Below are positions 9,688 through 19,149 of a stretch of 64,000 bases of DNA, piece after piece. Within the stretch, counting starts at the first letter, position 1, and each line of letters opens with the position of its first letter. The translations under genes were made by a program, and so were the position numbers. The notes beneath the pieces were generated by a model. That model ran no database searches and had not been told where the DNA came from. It worked only from the letters and a program-made list of their open reading frames with translations. This DNA is from Bacteroides eggerthii (GTDB lineage Bacteria; Bacteroidota; Bacteroidia; Bacteroidales; Bacteroidaceae): NCBI RefSeq assembly GCF_025146565.1, contig NZ_CP102258.1, forward strand, positions 2,698,001-2,762,000, read 5' to 3'.

Positions 9688-9794
9688 TGATTTTCTTGAG
9701 GTTTACAGGAAACAAATGTACATGAATTCTACGGTAGTGGCAAGAACAGAACATTTTTTAGTGGTTTCATTTTTTCTTTTTTAAAAGATTTCAT

Positions 9795-9802
9795 TACCTT
9801 TG
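9795..9802 (+). promoter_or_regulatory. -7 box of the tRNA-Gly promoter
   Basis: TACCTTTG fits the Bacteroidetes TAnnTTTG consensus and lies about 32 bp before the tRNA-Gly gene. Confidence 0.6.
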
Positions 9803-9834
9803 CCGATGTTTTCAGAACAAAGGAAACAGAACCT

Positions 9835-9907
9835 GCGGCAATAGCTCAGTTGGTAGAGCATCAGCTTCCCAAGCTGAGGGTCACGAGTTCGAACCTCGCT
9901 TGCCGCT
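9835..9907 (+). tRNA. tRNA-Gly (CCC)
   Basis: A full cloverleaf of 73 nt. The acceptor arms GCGGCAA and TTGCCGC pair, the D-arm reads GCTCAGTTGGTAGAGC, and the T-loop is GTTCGAACC. The anticodon loop TTCCCAA lies between TCAGC and GCTGA, which gives anticodon CCC. No CCA is encoded. A promoter lies upstream and a terminator downstream, so it is transcribed alone. Confidence 0.96.
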
Positions 9908-9915
9908 CTTAATGG

Positions 9916-9959
9916 AAAGTCAGATAGTTATCGTAAGATTGCTATCTGACTTTTGTTTT
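9916..9959 (+). terminator. Hairpin after tRNA-Gly
   Basis: AAAGTCAGATAG pairs exactly with CTATCTGACTTT at 9942-9953, with a 14-base loop and a T-rich tail. Confidence 0.75.
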
Positions 9960-9989
9960 AGGGGTAGGCTGCACTCTTCAGTTTCATAA

Positions 9990-10045
9990 TATTGGCATGT
10001 GTTGATGCTTTGTAGTTATATATAATGTATTGGCATGTGTTGATG
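9990..10045 (+). repeat. Two exact copies of an 18-bp direct repeat
   Basis: The 18-mer TATTGGCATGTGTTGATG occurs at 9990-10007 and again at 10028-10045, 38 bp apart. It lies between the tRNA-Gly terminator and the 22-bp periodic array. The CATG of the second copy falls in phase with that array, but the first does not. There is no gene here. Confidence 0.8.
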
Positions 10046-10054
10046 TTTTAGGAA

Positions 10055-10130
10055 GTTAATATAATAACCGTACGATGTTAACTTCGTAGCGGCACGATGT
10101 TAACTTATTAGGATGTAATAAGTTAACATC
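10055..10130 (+). repeat. 22-bp periodic palindromic array A (GTTAAC core)
   Basis: GTTAAT at 10055, GTTAAC at 10077 and GTTAAC at 10099 are exactly 22 bp apart. A fourth GTTAAC at 10122 is off by one. The last part also forms a perfect inverted repeat: 15-base arms at 10096-10110 and 10116-10130 around the 5-base loop GGATG. It occupies the gap between tRNA-Gly and proS. Its unit length equals that of three other arrays in the window. Confidence 0.8.
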
Positions 10131-10259
10131 TATTTAGGGCGCCTGTATGCTTGTCGTAAGCGGTTGATTAAGACAGCTCTTCAAGAGGAAAAAGCCTGTG
10201 TCCATAAAGTCTGCAAAAAATAGTGTTTATATAATAAACGCTTTTCGCACAGAAATTTG

Positions 10260-10267
10260 TACTTTTG
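10260..10267 (+). promoter_or_regulatory. -7 box of the proS promoter
   Basis: TACTTTTG fits TAnnTTTG and lies about 50 bp before the proS start codon. Confidence 0.6.
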
Positions 10268-10316
10268 CACTCCGTTTAATATGAACCCGAATAGAAAACT
10301 TTAAAAACAAAATAAA

Positions 10317-11810
10317 ATGGCAGTAGAATTGAAAGACCTTACCAAACGTAGTGAGAATTATTCTCAGTGGTACAACGAGTTGGTGGTAAAGGCCGATTTG
10401 GCAGAACAGTCGGCTGTGCGTGGATGTATGGTAATCAAGCCTTACGGATACGCTATCTGGGAGAAGATGCAGCGTCAGCTGGACGATATGTTCAAGGAGA
10501 CAGGGCATGTAAATGCTTATTTCCCTTTGCTCATCCCGAAATCATTCCTCAGCCGCGAAGCGGAGCACGTAGAAGGCTTTGCCAAAGAGTGCGCCGTAGT
10601 GACACACTATCGTTTGAAGAACGATCCGAACGGTGGCGGTGTAGTGGTAGACCCTGCTGCAAAGCTGGAAGAGGAACTCATCATTCGTCCCACTTCGGAA
10701 ACTATCATTTGGAACACCTATAAGAATTGGATAAACTCTTACCGGGACCTGCCTATCCTGTGTAACCAATGGGCAAACGTATTCCGCTGGGAGATGCGTA
10801 CCCGCCTGTTCCTGCGTACCGCCGAGTTCTTGTGGCAGGAAGGCCATACAGCCCACGCCACCCGCGAGGAAGCCGAAGAGGAAGCTGTACGGATGCTGAA
10901 CGTATATGGTGAGTTCGCTGAAAAGTACATGGCAGTGCCCGTTGTTAAAGGTGTGAAATCGGCCAACGAACGTTTTGCCGGCGCCCTCAACACCTATACA
11001 ATTGAAGCGATGATGCAGGACGGCAAGGCTTTGCAAAGCGGTACTTCACACTTCTTGGGACAGAACTTTGCCAAAGCCTTCGATGTGCAGTTCGTAAACA
11101 AAGAAAATAAATTGGAATACGTATGGGCTACTTCATGGGGAGTATCTACCCGCCTGATGGGTGCGCTTATCATGACACATTCCGATGACAACGGTCTGGT
11201 GCTTCCGCCACACTTGGCTCCGATACAGGTGGTTATCGTGCCTATCTATAAGAATGCCGAGATGCTTGCCAAGATTGACGAGAAGGTGGCCGGCATCGTG
11301 GCCAAACTGAAGTCCATGGGTATCTCTGTGAAGTACGACAATGCCGACAACAAGCGTCCGGGCTTCAAATTTGCCGACTATGAGGTGAAAGGTGTTCCCG
11401 TTCGTCTGGTTATGGGTGGTCGTGACTTGGAGAACAACACAATGGAAGTAATGCGCCGCGATACGCTGGAAAAAGAAACCCGTTCTTGCGACGGCATCGA
11501 AGAATACGTGAAAGACCTGCTCGAAGAGATTCAGGCAAATATCTATAAGAAAGCGTTGGACTATCGCAACAATCGCATCACTACGGTAGACAGCTACGAC
11601 GAATTCAAAGAAAAGATTGAAGAAGGCGGCTTTATTCTGGCTCACTGGGACGGAACCACCGAAACGGAAGAGAAGATTAAGGAAGAAACCAAAGCCACTA
11701 TCCGCTGTATTCCGTTTGAGTCTTTCGTGCCGGGCGACAAAGAGCCGGGCAAGTGTATGGTGACCGGCAAACCGTCTGCTTGCCGCGTGATATTTGCACG
11801 TTCTTATTAA
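10317..11810 (+). CDS. proS: Prolyl-tRNA synthetase, archaeal/eukaryote-like type
   Basis: A 497-residue class II synthetase. Motif 2 is seen around [27 protein letters not shown], and RPTSETIIW and [14 protein letters not shown] are characteristic active-site lines. The length, the lack of the bacterial INS editing insertion and the extra C-terminal domain (after about residue 400, ending [11 protein letters not shown]) place it in the shorter ProRS group that many Bacteroidetes use. The ATG at 10317 follows an A-rich leader and a clear promoter. Confidence 0.96.
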   Translation: MAVELKDLTKRSENYSQWYNELVVKADLAEQSAVRGCMVIKPYGYAIWEKMQRQLDDMFKETGHVNAYFPLLIPKSFLSREAEHVEGFAKECAVVTHYRLKNDPNGGGVVVDPAAKLEEELIIRPTSETIIWNTYKNWINSYRDLPILCNQWANVFRWEMRTRLFLRTAEFLWQEGHTAHATREEAEEEAVRMLNVYGEFAEKYMAVPVVKGVKSANERFAGALNTYTIEAMMQDGKALQSGTSHFLGQNFAKAFDVQFVNKENKLEYVWATSWGVSTRLMGALIMTHSDDNGLVLPPHLAPIQVVIVPIYKNAEMLAKIDEKVAGIVAKLKSMGISVKYDNADNKRPGFKFADYEVKGVPVRLVMGGRDLENNTMEVMRRDTLEKETRSCDGIEEYVKDLLEEIQANIYKKALDYRNNRITTVDSYDEFKEKIEEGGFILAHWDGTTETEEKIKEETKATIRCIPFESFVPGDKEPGKCMVTGKPSACRVIFARSY

Positions 11811-11875
11811 TAATAAGGTGTTTTTATTTCTGCGGGATGAATATGGCTTTCATCCTGTGAGGTAAGCATAATACT

Positions 11876-11932
11876 GAGGGCTTTGTCAAAATGAGATTCC
11901 ACTATCTGTTTTTGACAAAGCCCTCCTTTTTT
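11876..11932 (+). terminator. Terminator after proS
   Basis: Perfect 16-base arms at 11876-11891 and 11910-11925 (GAGGGCTTTGTC... and its complement) are followed by a run of T. It lies about 65 bp after the proS stop. Confidence 0.85.
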
Positions 11933-11976
11933 TATTCTTTGGGGATAGTTCAACTCCGTTCTTTTACTTTTGGTCT

Positions 11977-12091
11977 GTACCAACCGTTGGTACGGCTCGT
12001 ACCTCACAGTGGTATTGTCCGTACCAATGGTTGGTACAAGTCCTACCACTTATTGGTACAAGCAGTACCAGACGGTGGTATTTATTGGTAC
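11977..12091 (+). repeat. 22-bp periodic palindromic array B (TACCA-N5-TGGTA)
   Basis: Five imperfect palindromes have centres at 11985, 12007, 12029, 12051 and 12073, each exactly 22 bp from the next. Unit 1 is GTACCAACCGTTGGTAC and unit 3 is GTACCAATGGTTGGTAC. Unit 5 reads TACCAGACGGTGGTA. The outer TACC...GGTA arms are kept while the central bases vary. The array lies between the proS terminator and the end of tamB, with no gene inside. A partial right half (TTGGTAC) follows at 12085-12091. Confidence 0.9.
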
Positions 12092-12132
12092 ATATACACT
12101 GTTGATAAACAATACAGTACGGCGAAGAGAAA

Positions 12133-15100
12133 TTATTGCTGTCTTTCCCGCTTGGATTGCACTTCCGGGCGGGACATCTTGGGTGAAATGCTGTCCGTAG
12201 CCATGCTCTTTTCAGCCGGTTGCTTCTTCAGCCTTTTCAGTTTCCATTTGTTCCAGAAGAGCAGCTCATTCCATTTATTGAAATCCTTTTTGAAGATGAT
12301 GCCTATCCCTTGGGTGGTGAGGTTGGTCTTGGTATAATACCGGTCGTTTGTTTCGTTATACGCTTTCAGGCGTATGTCGCCGGAGCGGTTCACAAGCCAT
12401 TCGGCTTGGAAGTCGCCCACGAAATTGGTGTTGGCCATCGGGTTGTCGCGGTAGCCGAAGTTGCCGTTGATGAGCAGTCGGTTGTTCAGCAGTTGTCCGG
12501 AGAGCATCGTCTCGAACTCCATATCGGTCCAGCCTTTTTCTCCGGTACTGAAATTTGTGCCGAAGTTCCAGTTGTTGCTGTCGATGATCTGTGAGAGAGC
12601 ATTGTTCAGTTGTCCGGAAAGGGTGGAGGACAGCACACTCGACATCATATTGGAGTTGCCGGTGGCGTCCACATTCTCCGGGGTATAGAATTTGCCGATA
12701 CCCAGCAGATAGAGTATTTGCAGGTTCATCTGTTCGTCCGTTGGGATGTAGTTGCGCACCAGTGCTTGCACTTCATCACGTTCATTGGGTAGTTCCAGAC
12801 TCATTTTAATGTCCGGTGAAGTGAGTTGCCCGGTCAGTGCCATGAGGCAGTTCACCTTGATGCTGGTTTGGTTGACGTAGTTGCTGGCATCAGGAACAAG
12901 GTCGTTCAGCGAAGCGGAGTTCACAAGGTAACTTGCCTGGATGTCGAGGGTGGCATCCAGCGGCAGGCCGTTGAAGGTGATGGTGCTGCCGTCTTTGATG
13001 ATGAAGTCCTTGCGGATAACTTCCTGCAAGCTGAATTTATAAACTCCCTGACTGATGCGGTAGCTGCCAAACATTTTCACGTCTCCTTTATTGTAGAATT
13101 CGGTGCGGATGTTTCCCGTACCTTTTCCGCTGATGTAGTCGCCGGCAACGGGATCCATGATGATTTTCATGGTGGCATCCGGGGTGGCATCTATCAGGAG
13201 GTTCAGCCGGATGTCGGTATCGCTTTCTTTCTCCAGAACTTCTTTCTGGGCCAGCTCGTATTCCGATGCCAGCATGACGGAGTCTTGCAGTATGCGGCGC
13301 GGCGTCTTGTCCACAAACTGTATGAACTGGTTGCTGACGGCCGAAGCAATACCTTCTTTCATATAGGTGAAGTTGGTGTTGCGGTTGGTGGTCATCGCTA
13401 CGTCTATGTTGACGCCCTCTGCCGCATTGCCGGCAATGGTGGCGTTGCCTGTGCCGTAGACTGTGCCGTAGAAGGGGAAGTCGGGAGATTCCTTGGTGTT
13501 CATTACCAGCATGTTGTTGACGTCGAACTGGAAGCGGTATTCCAGGTTCTTGAAGTGCTGGTAGTGCAGGTAACCGTTGGCTCTTCCCTGATGCCCTTGC
13601 GTGTCGAAGATGCGGTTGTTGCGGAAGGTCAGCCCGCCGGGCTCGATGAGTATGCTGTCTTTCAGGGAGAAGGTGGTGTTGAGCACATCCACTTTAATGG
13701 AAGCGTCGCCGAATACACGCCCTTCCATGGTCAGCGCTTTGAATTTGCCGTAGAAATGGACATGGCCGCTGGCACGCCCGTTGAATTCGGGAGTGATGCT
13801 CTGCATGTAATGATGGATGAATTTCAGGTTGGTGCTGTCGGCTTCAATTTGCAGGTCGAGTGAGCTGGTAGGCTTTATGGGATAGATGTAGCCGTACACG
13901 TGGCTCTTGGCAATGTCTTTCTCGCGGATGCGGGCATCCAGATAGATGCCTTTCACATCGTGATGCCATTCGCCATGTATGTTGGCATCACCCAGCAGGC
14001 CTTCGTTCAGGCCGAGGTTATGTATGAATAAGTCGGTGCTCATTACCGGCTTTTTAAGTACGCCGCTGGCATACGCCGGGCCTGTGGCTTCGCCTTTGAA
14101 GTTGACACCTAAGTCGGCTATATCGAATACGTACCCTATATTAATCTCTTTCAGATTCAGGCGTACGGTGTCCTGAGGCTGTTCGGAAACGGTTCCGTTG
14201 ATGCGCAGATGACGCTCTTTGTGGCTGAAATAGAAGTTGTTGACATGTATCTTTCCCGAATCGACCACGATCTGCGAAGGGTGTATCTTCCAGATGGTGT
14301 CGTTGAGGATTACGTCTGTCTCCTGAACATTGACGATTGTTTTCAAGGCGGGAATGTCTTTCCTGCCTTTATGGGCGGATCTTAGGTGTTGTTTGCCGCC
14401 GTCTGTCTCCCGAACCGATTCGCGGATGAATTGCGTAACGGCCGCCAGTTTGCCGCTATAAGTCACCGCACTACTGTTTCCCCAGTTGAAAACAGCCTGT
14501 ATACGGTCGTCTTTGGCTTGGGCTTCCAGCGCTACATTGACCGCGCCGTTGGGCTTCCGGTTAGTGAAGCGTACCTTTGCCTGAAACTGTTCGCCCGGAT
14601 TTTCACAGAGAAGAACGCCCGACTCAAAGAACTTTTCTTTATAGCTCAGCCGCGGGAAATAACCTTCCACACGCAATCGTTGCAATTTGTCGTTGAAGTA
14701 GCCTTTCAGTGTGGAGTGGGTATATACTTTCAACGGTATCTGGAATACGGTAGACAATATCTCCGTATTGTAGATGTGCAGGTCGAAGTAGAAATTATTG
14801 GCTGTTTCCCGGGGACGCTTGTCGGGTAATATCAAGGCGGGGATGTAGCGCCGCATGATGTTCAGTACGCTGGCGGGGAGGGTCTGGTACGAGTAATCAC
14901 CCTCGATCGTACCCCGCAGGAAGTTGGAGTTTATAGTCAGCCGTTTCTGATGTTCATCGTTTTGGGTGGCGGCAATCCGCAGGTTGTCCATAAAGAAATT
15001 CTGGTCCGGAGCAGTATATTGCAGGCTGTCAATGTTGATTTCTCCATTCATATCGTTGATGGAGCTGCCGGTGAAGTCGGCTTTTATCTTGACAGATAAT

Positions 15101-16683
15101 TCTGTGTCCTTATATTTGGGGGTGAGGTGAAGGGTGTTCGGACGGAAATGGCTGACGGCGGCGTGGAAATTGAATGTGGGTGTCTTGCCGGCTGTGTTGA
15201 TTGCGCCGTTCAGCTGTATCGCGCCGTTTTCATCATCCAATGTCACGTTTCCGTTGAATCCGCCTTGTTTGTATTCTCCGTCCAGCGTGATGTTTTCATA
15301 GGTGTAATCGCTGTAATCTATGGAAGCAACCAGTCCCTTCATGGTAATGGAAGGATACTTTTTTTCGTAATGATTTCCTTTGAGGTCCATGTTGAAGGTT
15401 ACTTTCCCGAATTTGTCGTTATTCAGCAGCTTGCCCAGTTCGAACTCTGCGGTCTTTACTGCACCGGAATAGGAAAAATAACCTTTTTCTTTGTCCGAAC
15501 CGAACTTGAGGTCTGTCTTGACAGTGCCTATATCCGTACGCACTTCACCATAGGTGACCAGATCTGTGAAGTATCCGGATATTTCTCCCCGGAACGATAC
15601 CGTACCTAAATGTTGCAATACCGGAGGTACTCCCTTATAGTCTTTGCTCAGGTTGCGGACAAAAAATGTGATGCCTTCCGGATCGGCGTATAAATTGGAC
15701 AAGTTGCCGAATATGTAGGCATCCTGAGGGTGTGACAAGTCCTGCAAGGATACATCGCCTTTCAACAGGAAATGGTTATCGGCGGAAATCTGCAATTTGG
15801 GGCAATTAAGCTGGTTGACTGTTCCGTCGGCTTTCATTTCCAGTTGCAGCGTCTCCCTGAAAGGTTTGAAGGCTGGTACAAATGCAGATAAATCCTGCAA
15901 TGCAACCGCCGAAGGCAACATGTGGAAAGAGAAGCGGACATCATTGGCGAAATTGCCGAAAGCTCCCAAACTGTCATATTCCATACGGATAGTGTCCATT
16001 GCCAGGGAGGTGTTGGGCAGGTCAATGGCAAAATTCTCTATCCACATCTTCTTGTTATTGGCCACTATCTTAAGACTTAATTTCTTTAGTTCAAAGCCGG
16101 AGTGGTCTTCTTCAACACTCATTCGCTTAATGGCGGCATTGATCGAATCGCTCTGAAGAGCTTTTAAGGAGATGTTGGCGAGAATGTTGGACAGGCGGAT
16201 GTGCTGCGGATTGAACTTTCCCGGAGTTCTTTCGGCGGATAGGACATCGTAAGATACCCGCCCGCGACGTATCAGCAGGGAGTTGATGCGAAGATCCAGA
16301 TTGCTTTTCTTCTTGACAGTGTCTTTGGAAGCGAACGCATCGAGTACGAACTGGAAATTGCTTGTCGCCTGAGGAGTGGGCTTTTCCAGATTAGCGTTGA
16401 AACTGAATAATTGTACGTTTCCGATAGATATTCTTCCGTTGAATAAGGGGAGTATCTCGAACTTGGCGGACAGACGCCCTACTTTAAGCAGCTCTTTTCC
16501 CGACTGGTCGTTCAGCATAAGGTCATCGATAATAATCCGGTTCAGCAACCCTATATTGATCCGCCCGATAGTAAGCCGGCTGCCCAATACGGAACTTAGC
16601 TCCTTAGCTACGAGTACAGACATCTGATGCTGGACATAAGGGATGTTCAGCAATAAAATTATCCCGATATAGAGCCCCAGCAC
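12133..16683 (-). CDS. tamB: TamB-like translocation/assembly protein (DUF490)
   Basis: A 1516-residue envelope protein with one N-terminal membrane segment (GLYIGIILLLNIPY), a long beta-rich repetitive body and a C-terminal TamB/DUF490 region containing the line QILYLLGIGKFY near residue 1350. Such proteins span the periplasm as a hydrophobic groove, and in other bacteria they work with an Omp85 partner in outer-membrane protein or lipid delivery. No Omp85 gene lies beside it here. The start is unsettled. GTG at 16683 is the first accepted start codon, but the frame is open for 16 codons further up to a TAA at 16732-16734, and those codons encode a basic tail (RTLKTTVRW) that would suit the N-terminus. 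Transcription is convergent to proS and divergent from tsaD. Confidence 0.88.
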   Translation of the reverse strand: MLGLYIGIILLLNIPYVQHQMSVLVAKELSSVLGSRLTIGRINIGLLNRIIIDDLMLNDQSGKELLKVGRLSAKFEILPLFNGRISIGNVQLFSFNANLEKPTPQATSNFQFVLDAFASKDTVKKKSNLDLRINSLLIRRGRVSYDVLSAERTPGKFNPQHIRLSNILANISLKALQSDSINAAIKRMSVEEDHSGFELKKLSLKIVANNKKMWIENFAIDLPNTSLAMDTIRMEYDSLGAFGNFANDVRFSFHMLPSAVALQDLSAFVPAFKPFRETLQLEMKADGTVNQLNCPKLQISADNHFLLKGDVSLQDLSHPQDAYIFGNLSNLYADPEGITFFVRNLSKDYKGVPPVLQHLGTVSFRGEISGYFTDLVTYGEVRTDIGTVKTDLKFGSDKEKGYFSYSGAVKTAEFELGKLLNNDKFGKVTFNMDLKGNHYEKKYPSITMKGLVASIDYSDYTYENITLDGEYKQGGFNGNVTLDDENGAIQLNGAINTAGKTPTFNFHAAVSHFRPNTLHLTPKYKDTELSVKIKADFTGSSINDMNGEINIDSLQYTAPDQNFFMDNLRIAATQNDEHQKRLTINSNFLRGTIEGDYSYQTLPASVLNIMRRYIPALILPDKRPRETANNFYFDLHIYNTEILSTVFQIPLKVYTHSTLKGYFNDKLQRLRVEGYFPRLSYKEKFFESGVLLCENPGEQFQAKVRFTNRKPNGAVNVALEAQAKDDRIQAVFNWGNSSAVTYSGKLAAVTQFIRESVRETDGGKQHLRSAHKGRKDIPALKTIVNVQETDVILNDTIWKIHPSQIVVDSGKIHVNNFYFSHKERHLRINGTVSEQPQDTVRLNLKEINIGYVFDIADLGVNFKGEATGPAYASGVLKKPVMSTDLFIHNLGLNEGLLGDANIHGEWHHDVKGIYLDARIREKDIAKSHVYGYIYPIKPTSSLDLQIEADSTNLKFIHHYMQSITPEFNGRASGHVHFYGKFKALTMEGRVFGDASIKVDVLNTTFSLKDSILIEPGGLTFRNNRIFDTQGHQGRANGYLHYQHFKNLEYRFQFDVNNMLVMNTKESPDFPFYGTVYGTGNATIAGNAAEGVNIDVAMTTNRNTNFTYMKEGIASAVSNQFIQFVDKTPRRILQDSVMLASEYELAQKEVLEKESDTDIRLNLLIDATPDATMKIIMDPVAGDYISGKGTGNIRTEFYNKGDVKMFGSYRISQGVYKFSLQEVIRKDFIIKDGSTITFNGLPLDATLDIQASYLVNSASLNDLVPDASNYVNQTSIKVNCLMALTGQLTSPDIKMSLELPNERDEVQALVRNYIPTDEQMNLQILYLLGIGKFYTPENVDATGNSNMMSSVLSSTLSGQLNNALSQIIDSNNWNFGTNFSTGEKGWTDMEFETMLSGQLLNNRLLINGNFGYRDNPMANTNFVGDFQAEWLVNRSGDIRLKAYNETNDRYYTKTNLTTQGIGIIFKKDFNKWNELLFWNKWKLKRLKKQPAEKSMATDSISPKMSRPEVQSKRERQQ

Positions 16684-16793
16684 TATACCGATTATCCAGC
16701 GTACTGTCGTTTTCAGCGTTCTGATAGGCGGTTAATTTTTTGTTCGGCCAACAAAAATATGAAATAATACGTTATGGATACTACTTTTATCAC

Positions 16794-16801
16794 TACTTTT
16801 G
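16794..16801 (+). promoter_or_regulatory. -7 box of the tsaD promoter
   Basis: TACTTTTG lies 26 bp before the tsaD ATG. A similar TACTTTTA lies 12 bp further upstream. Confidence 0.6.
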
Positions 16802-16826
16802 CAGCGTTTAAACGTAAATAAACACT

Positions 16827-17846
16827 ATGAGTACAATAATCTTAGGAATAGAATCTTCATGTGATGACACTTCTGCAGCAGTCATCAAGGACGGCTACCT
16901 GCTATCGAATGTTGTAGCCAGCCAGGCAGTTCACGAAGCTTATGGTGGAGTTGTTCCCGAATTGGCTTCACGTGCACATCAACAGAACATAGTGCCGGTG
17001 GTGCACGAGGCTTTGAAACGCGCCGGAGTCACAAAAGAAGAATTGAGCGCTGTGGCATTTACACGCGGTCCGGGACTAATGGGGTCTTTACTGGTAGGTG
17101 TATCGTTTGCCAAAGGGTTCGCTCGCTCGTTGGGTATTCCTATGGTGGATGTTAATCATCTGACAGGACATGTGTTAGCACATTTCATTAAAGCGGAAGG
17201 TGAAGACAATGTTCAGCCTGAATTTCCTTTTCTTTGCCTGCTGGTTTCTGGCGGAAATTCTCAGATTATTTTGGTGAAAGCCTATAACGATATGGAAATC
17301 CTGGGACAGACCATTGACGATGCTGCCGGTGAAGCTATTGACAAATGTTCAAAGGTAATGGGACTGGGCTATCCCGGAGGCCCGATTATTGATAAATTGG
17401 CACGTCAGGGCAATCCGAAGGCATTTACTTTCAGCAAACCGCATATTCCGGGATTGGATTATAGCTTCAGCGGCTTGAAAACCTCATTCTTGTATTCCTT
17501 GAGAGACTGGATAAAGGACGATCCCGATTTCATCGAGCATCATAAGACGGATTTGGCAGCTTCATTGGAGGCTACCATTGTCGATATATTAATGGATAAA
17601 TTGCGTAAGGCGGCAAAGCAGTATAATATAAAAGAAGTGGCTGTTGCCGGCGGTGTATCGGCAAATAACGGTTTGCGCAACTCTTTCCGCGAACATGCGG
17701 CAAAATACGGTTGGAACATATTCATTCCTAAGTTCAGTTATACAACGGATAATGCTGCAATGATCGCCATTACCGGCTACTTCAAATATCTGGATAAGGA
17801 CTTTTGTCCGATAGAAGCACCCGCTTATTCGCGTGTCACCTTGTAA
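16827..17846 (+). CDS. tsaD: tRNA N6-adenosine threonylcarbamoyltransferase
   Basis: A 339-residue Kae1/TsaD protein, the catalytic part of the complex that makes t6A37 in tRNAs that read ANN codons. The N-terminal ATPase-fold line is GIESSCDDTSAAV. The metal-binding HxxxH is in VNHLTGHVLAH, LVSGGNSQ lies in the middle and AVAGGVSANNGLR near the C-terminus. Length is normal. The CinA-type gene follows after 28 bp and may share its transcript. Confidence 0.97.
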   Translation: MSTIILGIESSCDDTSAAVIKDGYLLSNVVASQAVHEAYGGVVPELASRAHQQNIVPVVHEALKRAGVTKEELSAVAFTRGPGLMGSLLVGVSFAKGFARSLGIPMVDVNHLTGHVLAHFIKAEGEDNVQPEFPFLCLLVSGGNSQIILVKAYNDMEILGQTIDDAAGEAIDKCSKVMGLGYPGGPIIDKLARQGNPKAFTFSKPHIPGLDYSFSGLKTSFLYSLRDWIKDDPDFIEHHKTDLAASLEATIVDILMDKLRKAAKQYNIKEVAVAGGVSANNGLRNSFREHAAKYGWNIFIPKFSYTTDNAAMIAITGYFKYLDKDFCPIEAPAYSRVTL

Positions 17847-17874
17847 GAAGAATATATTCCCTATATAATAAGGT

Positions 17875-18342
17875 ATGAAGCTGGAAGAAGAAATAGGAGA
17901 ACTGTTGAAAGCGAAGAGTCTGTCCCTTTCCACCGCTGAAAGTTGTACCGGTGGCGGAATTGCCGCCTTGATAACTTCGGTTCCGGGAAGCTCGGAGTAC
18001 TTCAATGGAGGGATTGTGGCATATTCTAATGAAATAAAGCAAGATCTGCTTCATGTTTCTGCCGAAACACTGGCCAGACATGGTGCGGTGAGCCGGGAGA
18101 CTGTTGTTGAAATGGTGAAAGGTGCGATGAAAACGCTGAAAACGGACTGTGCGGTTGCCACTTCGGGCATTGCAGGTCCCGGTGGTGGAACACAGGAAAA
18201 ACCGGTGGGTACAATCTGGATAGCAGCTGCTTATAAAAATGAAATTGTGACAATGAAGCAGGAGGGAGATTGCGGAAGGGCAGGAAATGTACAGTGTGCT
18301 ATTCAAAATGCGTTGTCGATGCTTTGCGGCAAACTGAAATGA
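17875..18342 (+). CDS. pncC: CinA C-terminal-domain protein (nicotinamide-nucleotide amidase)
   Basis: A 155-residue protein that consists only of the CinA C-terminal domain. Family marks are [21 protein letters not shown] near residues 20-40 and [19 protein letters not shown] near 98-116. Stand-alone proteins of this kind deamidate nicotinamide mononucleotide to nicotinate mononucleotide in pyridine-nucleotide recycling. The N-terminal molybdopterin-binding half of full CinA is absent, as in PncC. That the present protein has this activity is inferred from the family. Confidence 0.88.
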   Translation: MKLEEEIGELLKAKSLSLSTAESCTGGGIAALITSVPGSSEYFNGGIVAYSNEIKQDLLHVSAETLARHGAVSRETVVEMVKGAMKTLKTDCAVATSGIAGPGGGTQEKPVGTIWIAAAYKNEIVTMKQEGDCGRAGNVQCAIQNALSMLCGKLK

Positions 18343-18406
18343 GCAAAAAATGTTCTCGTACAATGAATTATTTTAGGAAAAACTTGTTTTGTAACGATAA
18401 AAGTGC

Positions 18407-18414
18407 TTACTTTG
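18407..18414 (+). promoter_or_regulatory. Probable -7 box before rpmB
   Basis: TTACTTTG differs from TAnnTTTG at one base and lies about 50 bp before the rpmB start. The 120-bp gap after the CinA-type gene suggests a new transcription unit. Confidence 0.45.
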
Positions 18415-18463
18415 CGCTCTGTTTGAAATAAGTATAGATAAAAACTATAAAATAAAGATAGAA

Positions 18464-18724
18464 ATGTCGAAGATTTGTCAAATTACCGGAAAGAAAGCCA
18501 TGATTGGCAACAATGTTTCACACTCAAAGAGAAGAACAAAAAGAACCTTTGATTTGAACTTGTTTAACAAGAAATTCTATTATGTAGAACAAGACTGCTG
18601 GATCAGTCTGAGTATTTGCGCTAACGGTTTGCGCATTATTAATAAAAAAGGTCTGGATGCTGCTTTGAAGGATGCAGTAGCTAAGGGCTATTGTGATTGG
18701 AAAAGCATTAAAGTAATTGGCTAA
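18464..18724 (+). CDS. rpmB: Ribosomal protein bL28
   Basis: An 86-residue basic protein of the large ribosomal subunit. It begins [23 protein letters not shown], which is the bL28 N-terminal pattern. The cysteine pair of zinc-binding versions is not present. It is followed after 22 bp by rpmG and then a DUF4295 gene, an order I know from Bacteroidetes. Confidence 0.96.
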   Translation: MSKICQITGKKAMIGNNVSHSKRRTKRTFDLNLFNKKFYYVEQDCWISLSICANGLRIINKKGLDAALKDAVAKGYCDWKSIKVIG

Positions 18725-18746
18725 AAAGTAGAGGAGAATACTGATT

Positions 18747-18935
18747 ATGGCAAAGAAAGCAAAAGGTAACAGAGTGCAGGTGATTCTGGAATGTACAGAA
18801 CACAAGGATAGCGGTATGCCGGGAACTTCTCGTTATATTACGACGAAGAACAGAAAAAATACTACCGAGAGACTGGAGTTGAAGAAATACAACCCGATTC
18901 TGAAGAGAGTAACAGTACACAAAGAAATCAAATAA
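18747..18935 (+). CDS. rpmG: Ribosomal protein bL33
   Basis: A 62-residue basic protein with the bL33 line [22 protein letters not shown]. It lacks the four-cysteine zinc motif (C- form). It sits between rpmB and the DUF4295 gene in one operon. Confidence 0.95.
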   Translation: MAKKAKGNRVQVILECTEHKDSGMPGTSRYITTKNRKNTTERLELKKYNPILKRVTVHKEIK

Positions 18936-18949
18936 TAATAGTATAACCC

Positions 18950-19108
18950 ATGGCAAAGAAAACAGTAGCAAGTTTGCACGATGGTTCTAAAGAAGGTCGT
19001 GCTTATACGAAGGTTATCAAGATGGTTAAGTCTCCGAAAACAGGTGCTTATTCTTTTGATGAACAAATGGTTCCTAACGAAAAAGTACAAGACTTTTTCA
19101 AAAAATAA
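18950..19108 (+). CDS. DUF4295-type small basic protein
   Basis: A 52-residue protein, from MAKKTVASLHDG to VQDFFKK. The ATG at 18950 lies 14 bp after the rpmG stop and TAA is at 19106-19108. It matches my memory of the short DUF4295 proteins that follow rpmG in Bacteroidetes. Its function is unknown. The size, lysine content and place in a ribosomal-protein operon suggest a ribosome-associated protein, but this is inference. Confidence 0.88.
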   Translation: MAKKTVASLHDGSKEGRAYTKVIKMVKSPKTGAYSFDEQMVPNEKVQDFFKK

Positions 19109-19149
19109 GATGAATACAGTTGCTGCGAAGCGCTGATTACTTATAAAGC

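Noticed and set aside
11977-12091. CRISPR array
   Set aside because: Units are 22 bp in total with palindromic cores and only 5-7 bp between them. There is no room for spacers and no cas genes are near. The same holds for the other three arrays.
12220-16627. Several + strand ORFs of 70-345 codons opposite tamB
   Set aside because: They are antisense shadows of the tamB reading frame. No family marks or start contexts are seen in them.
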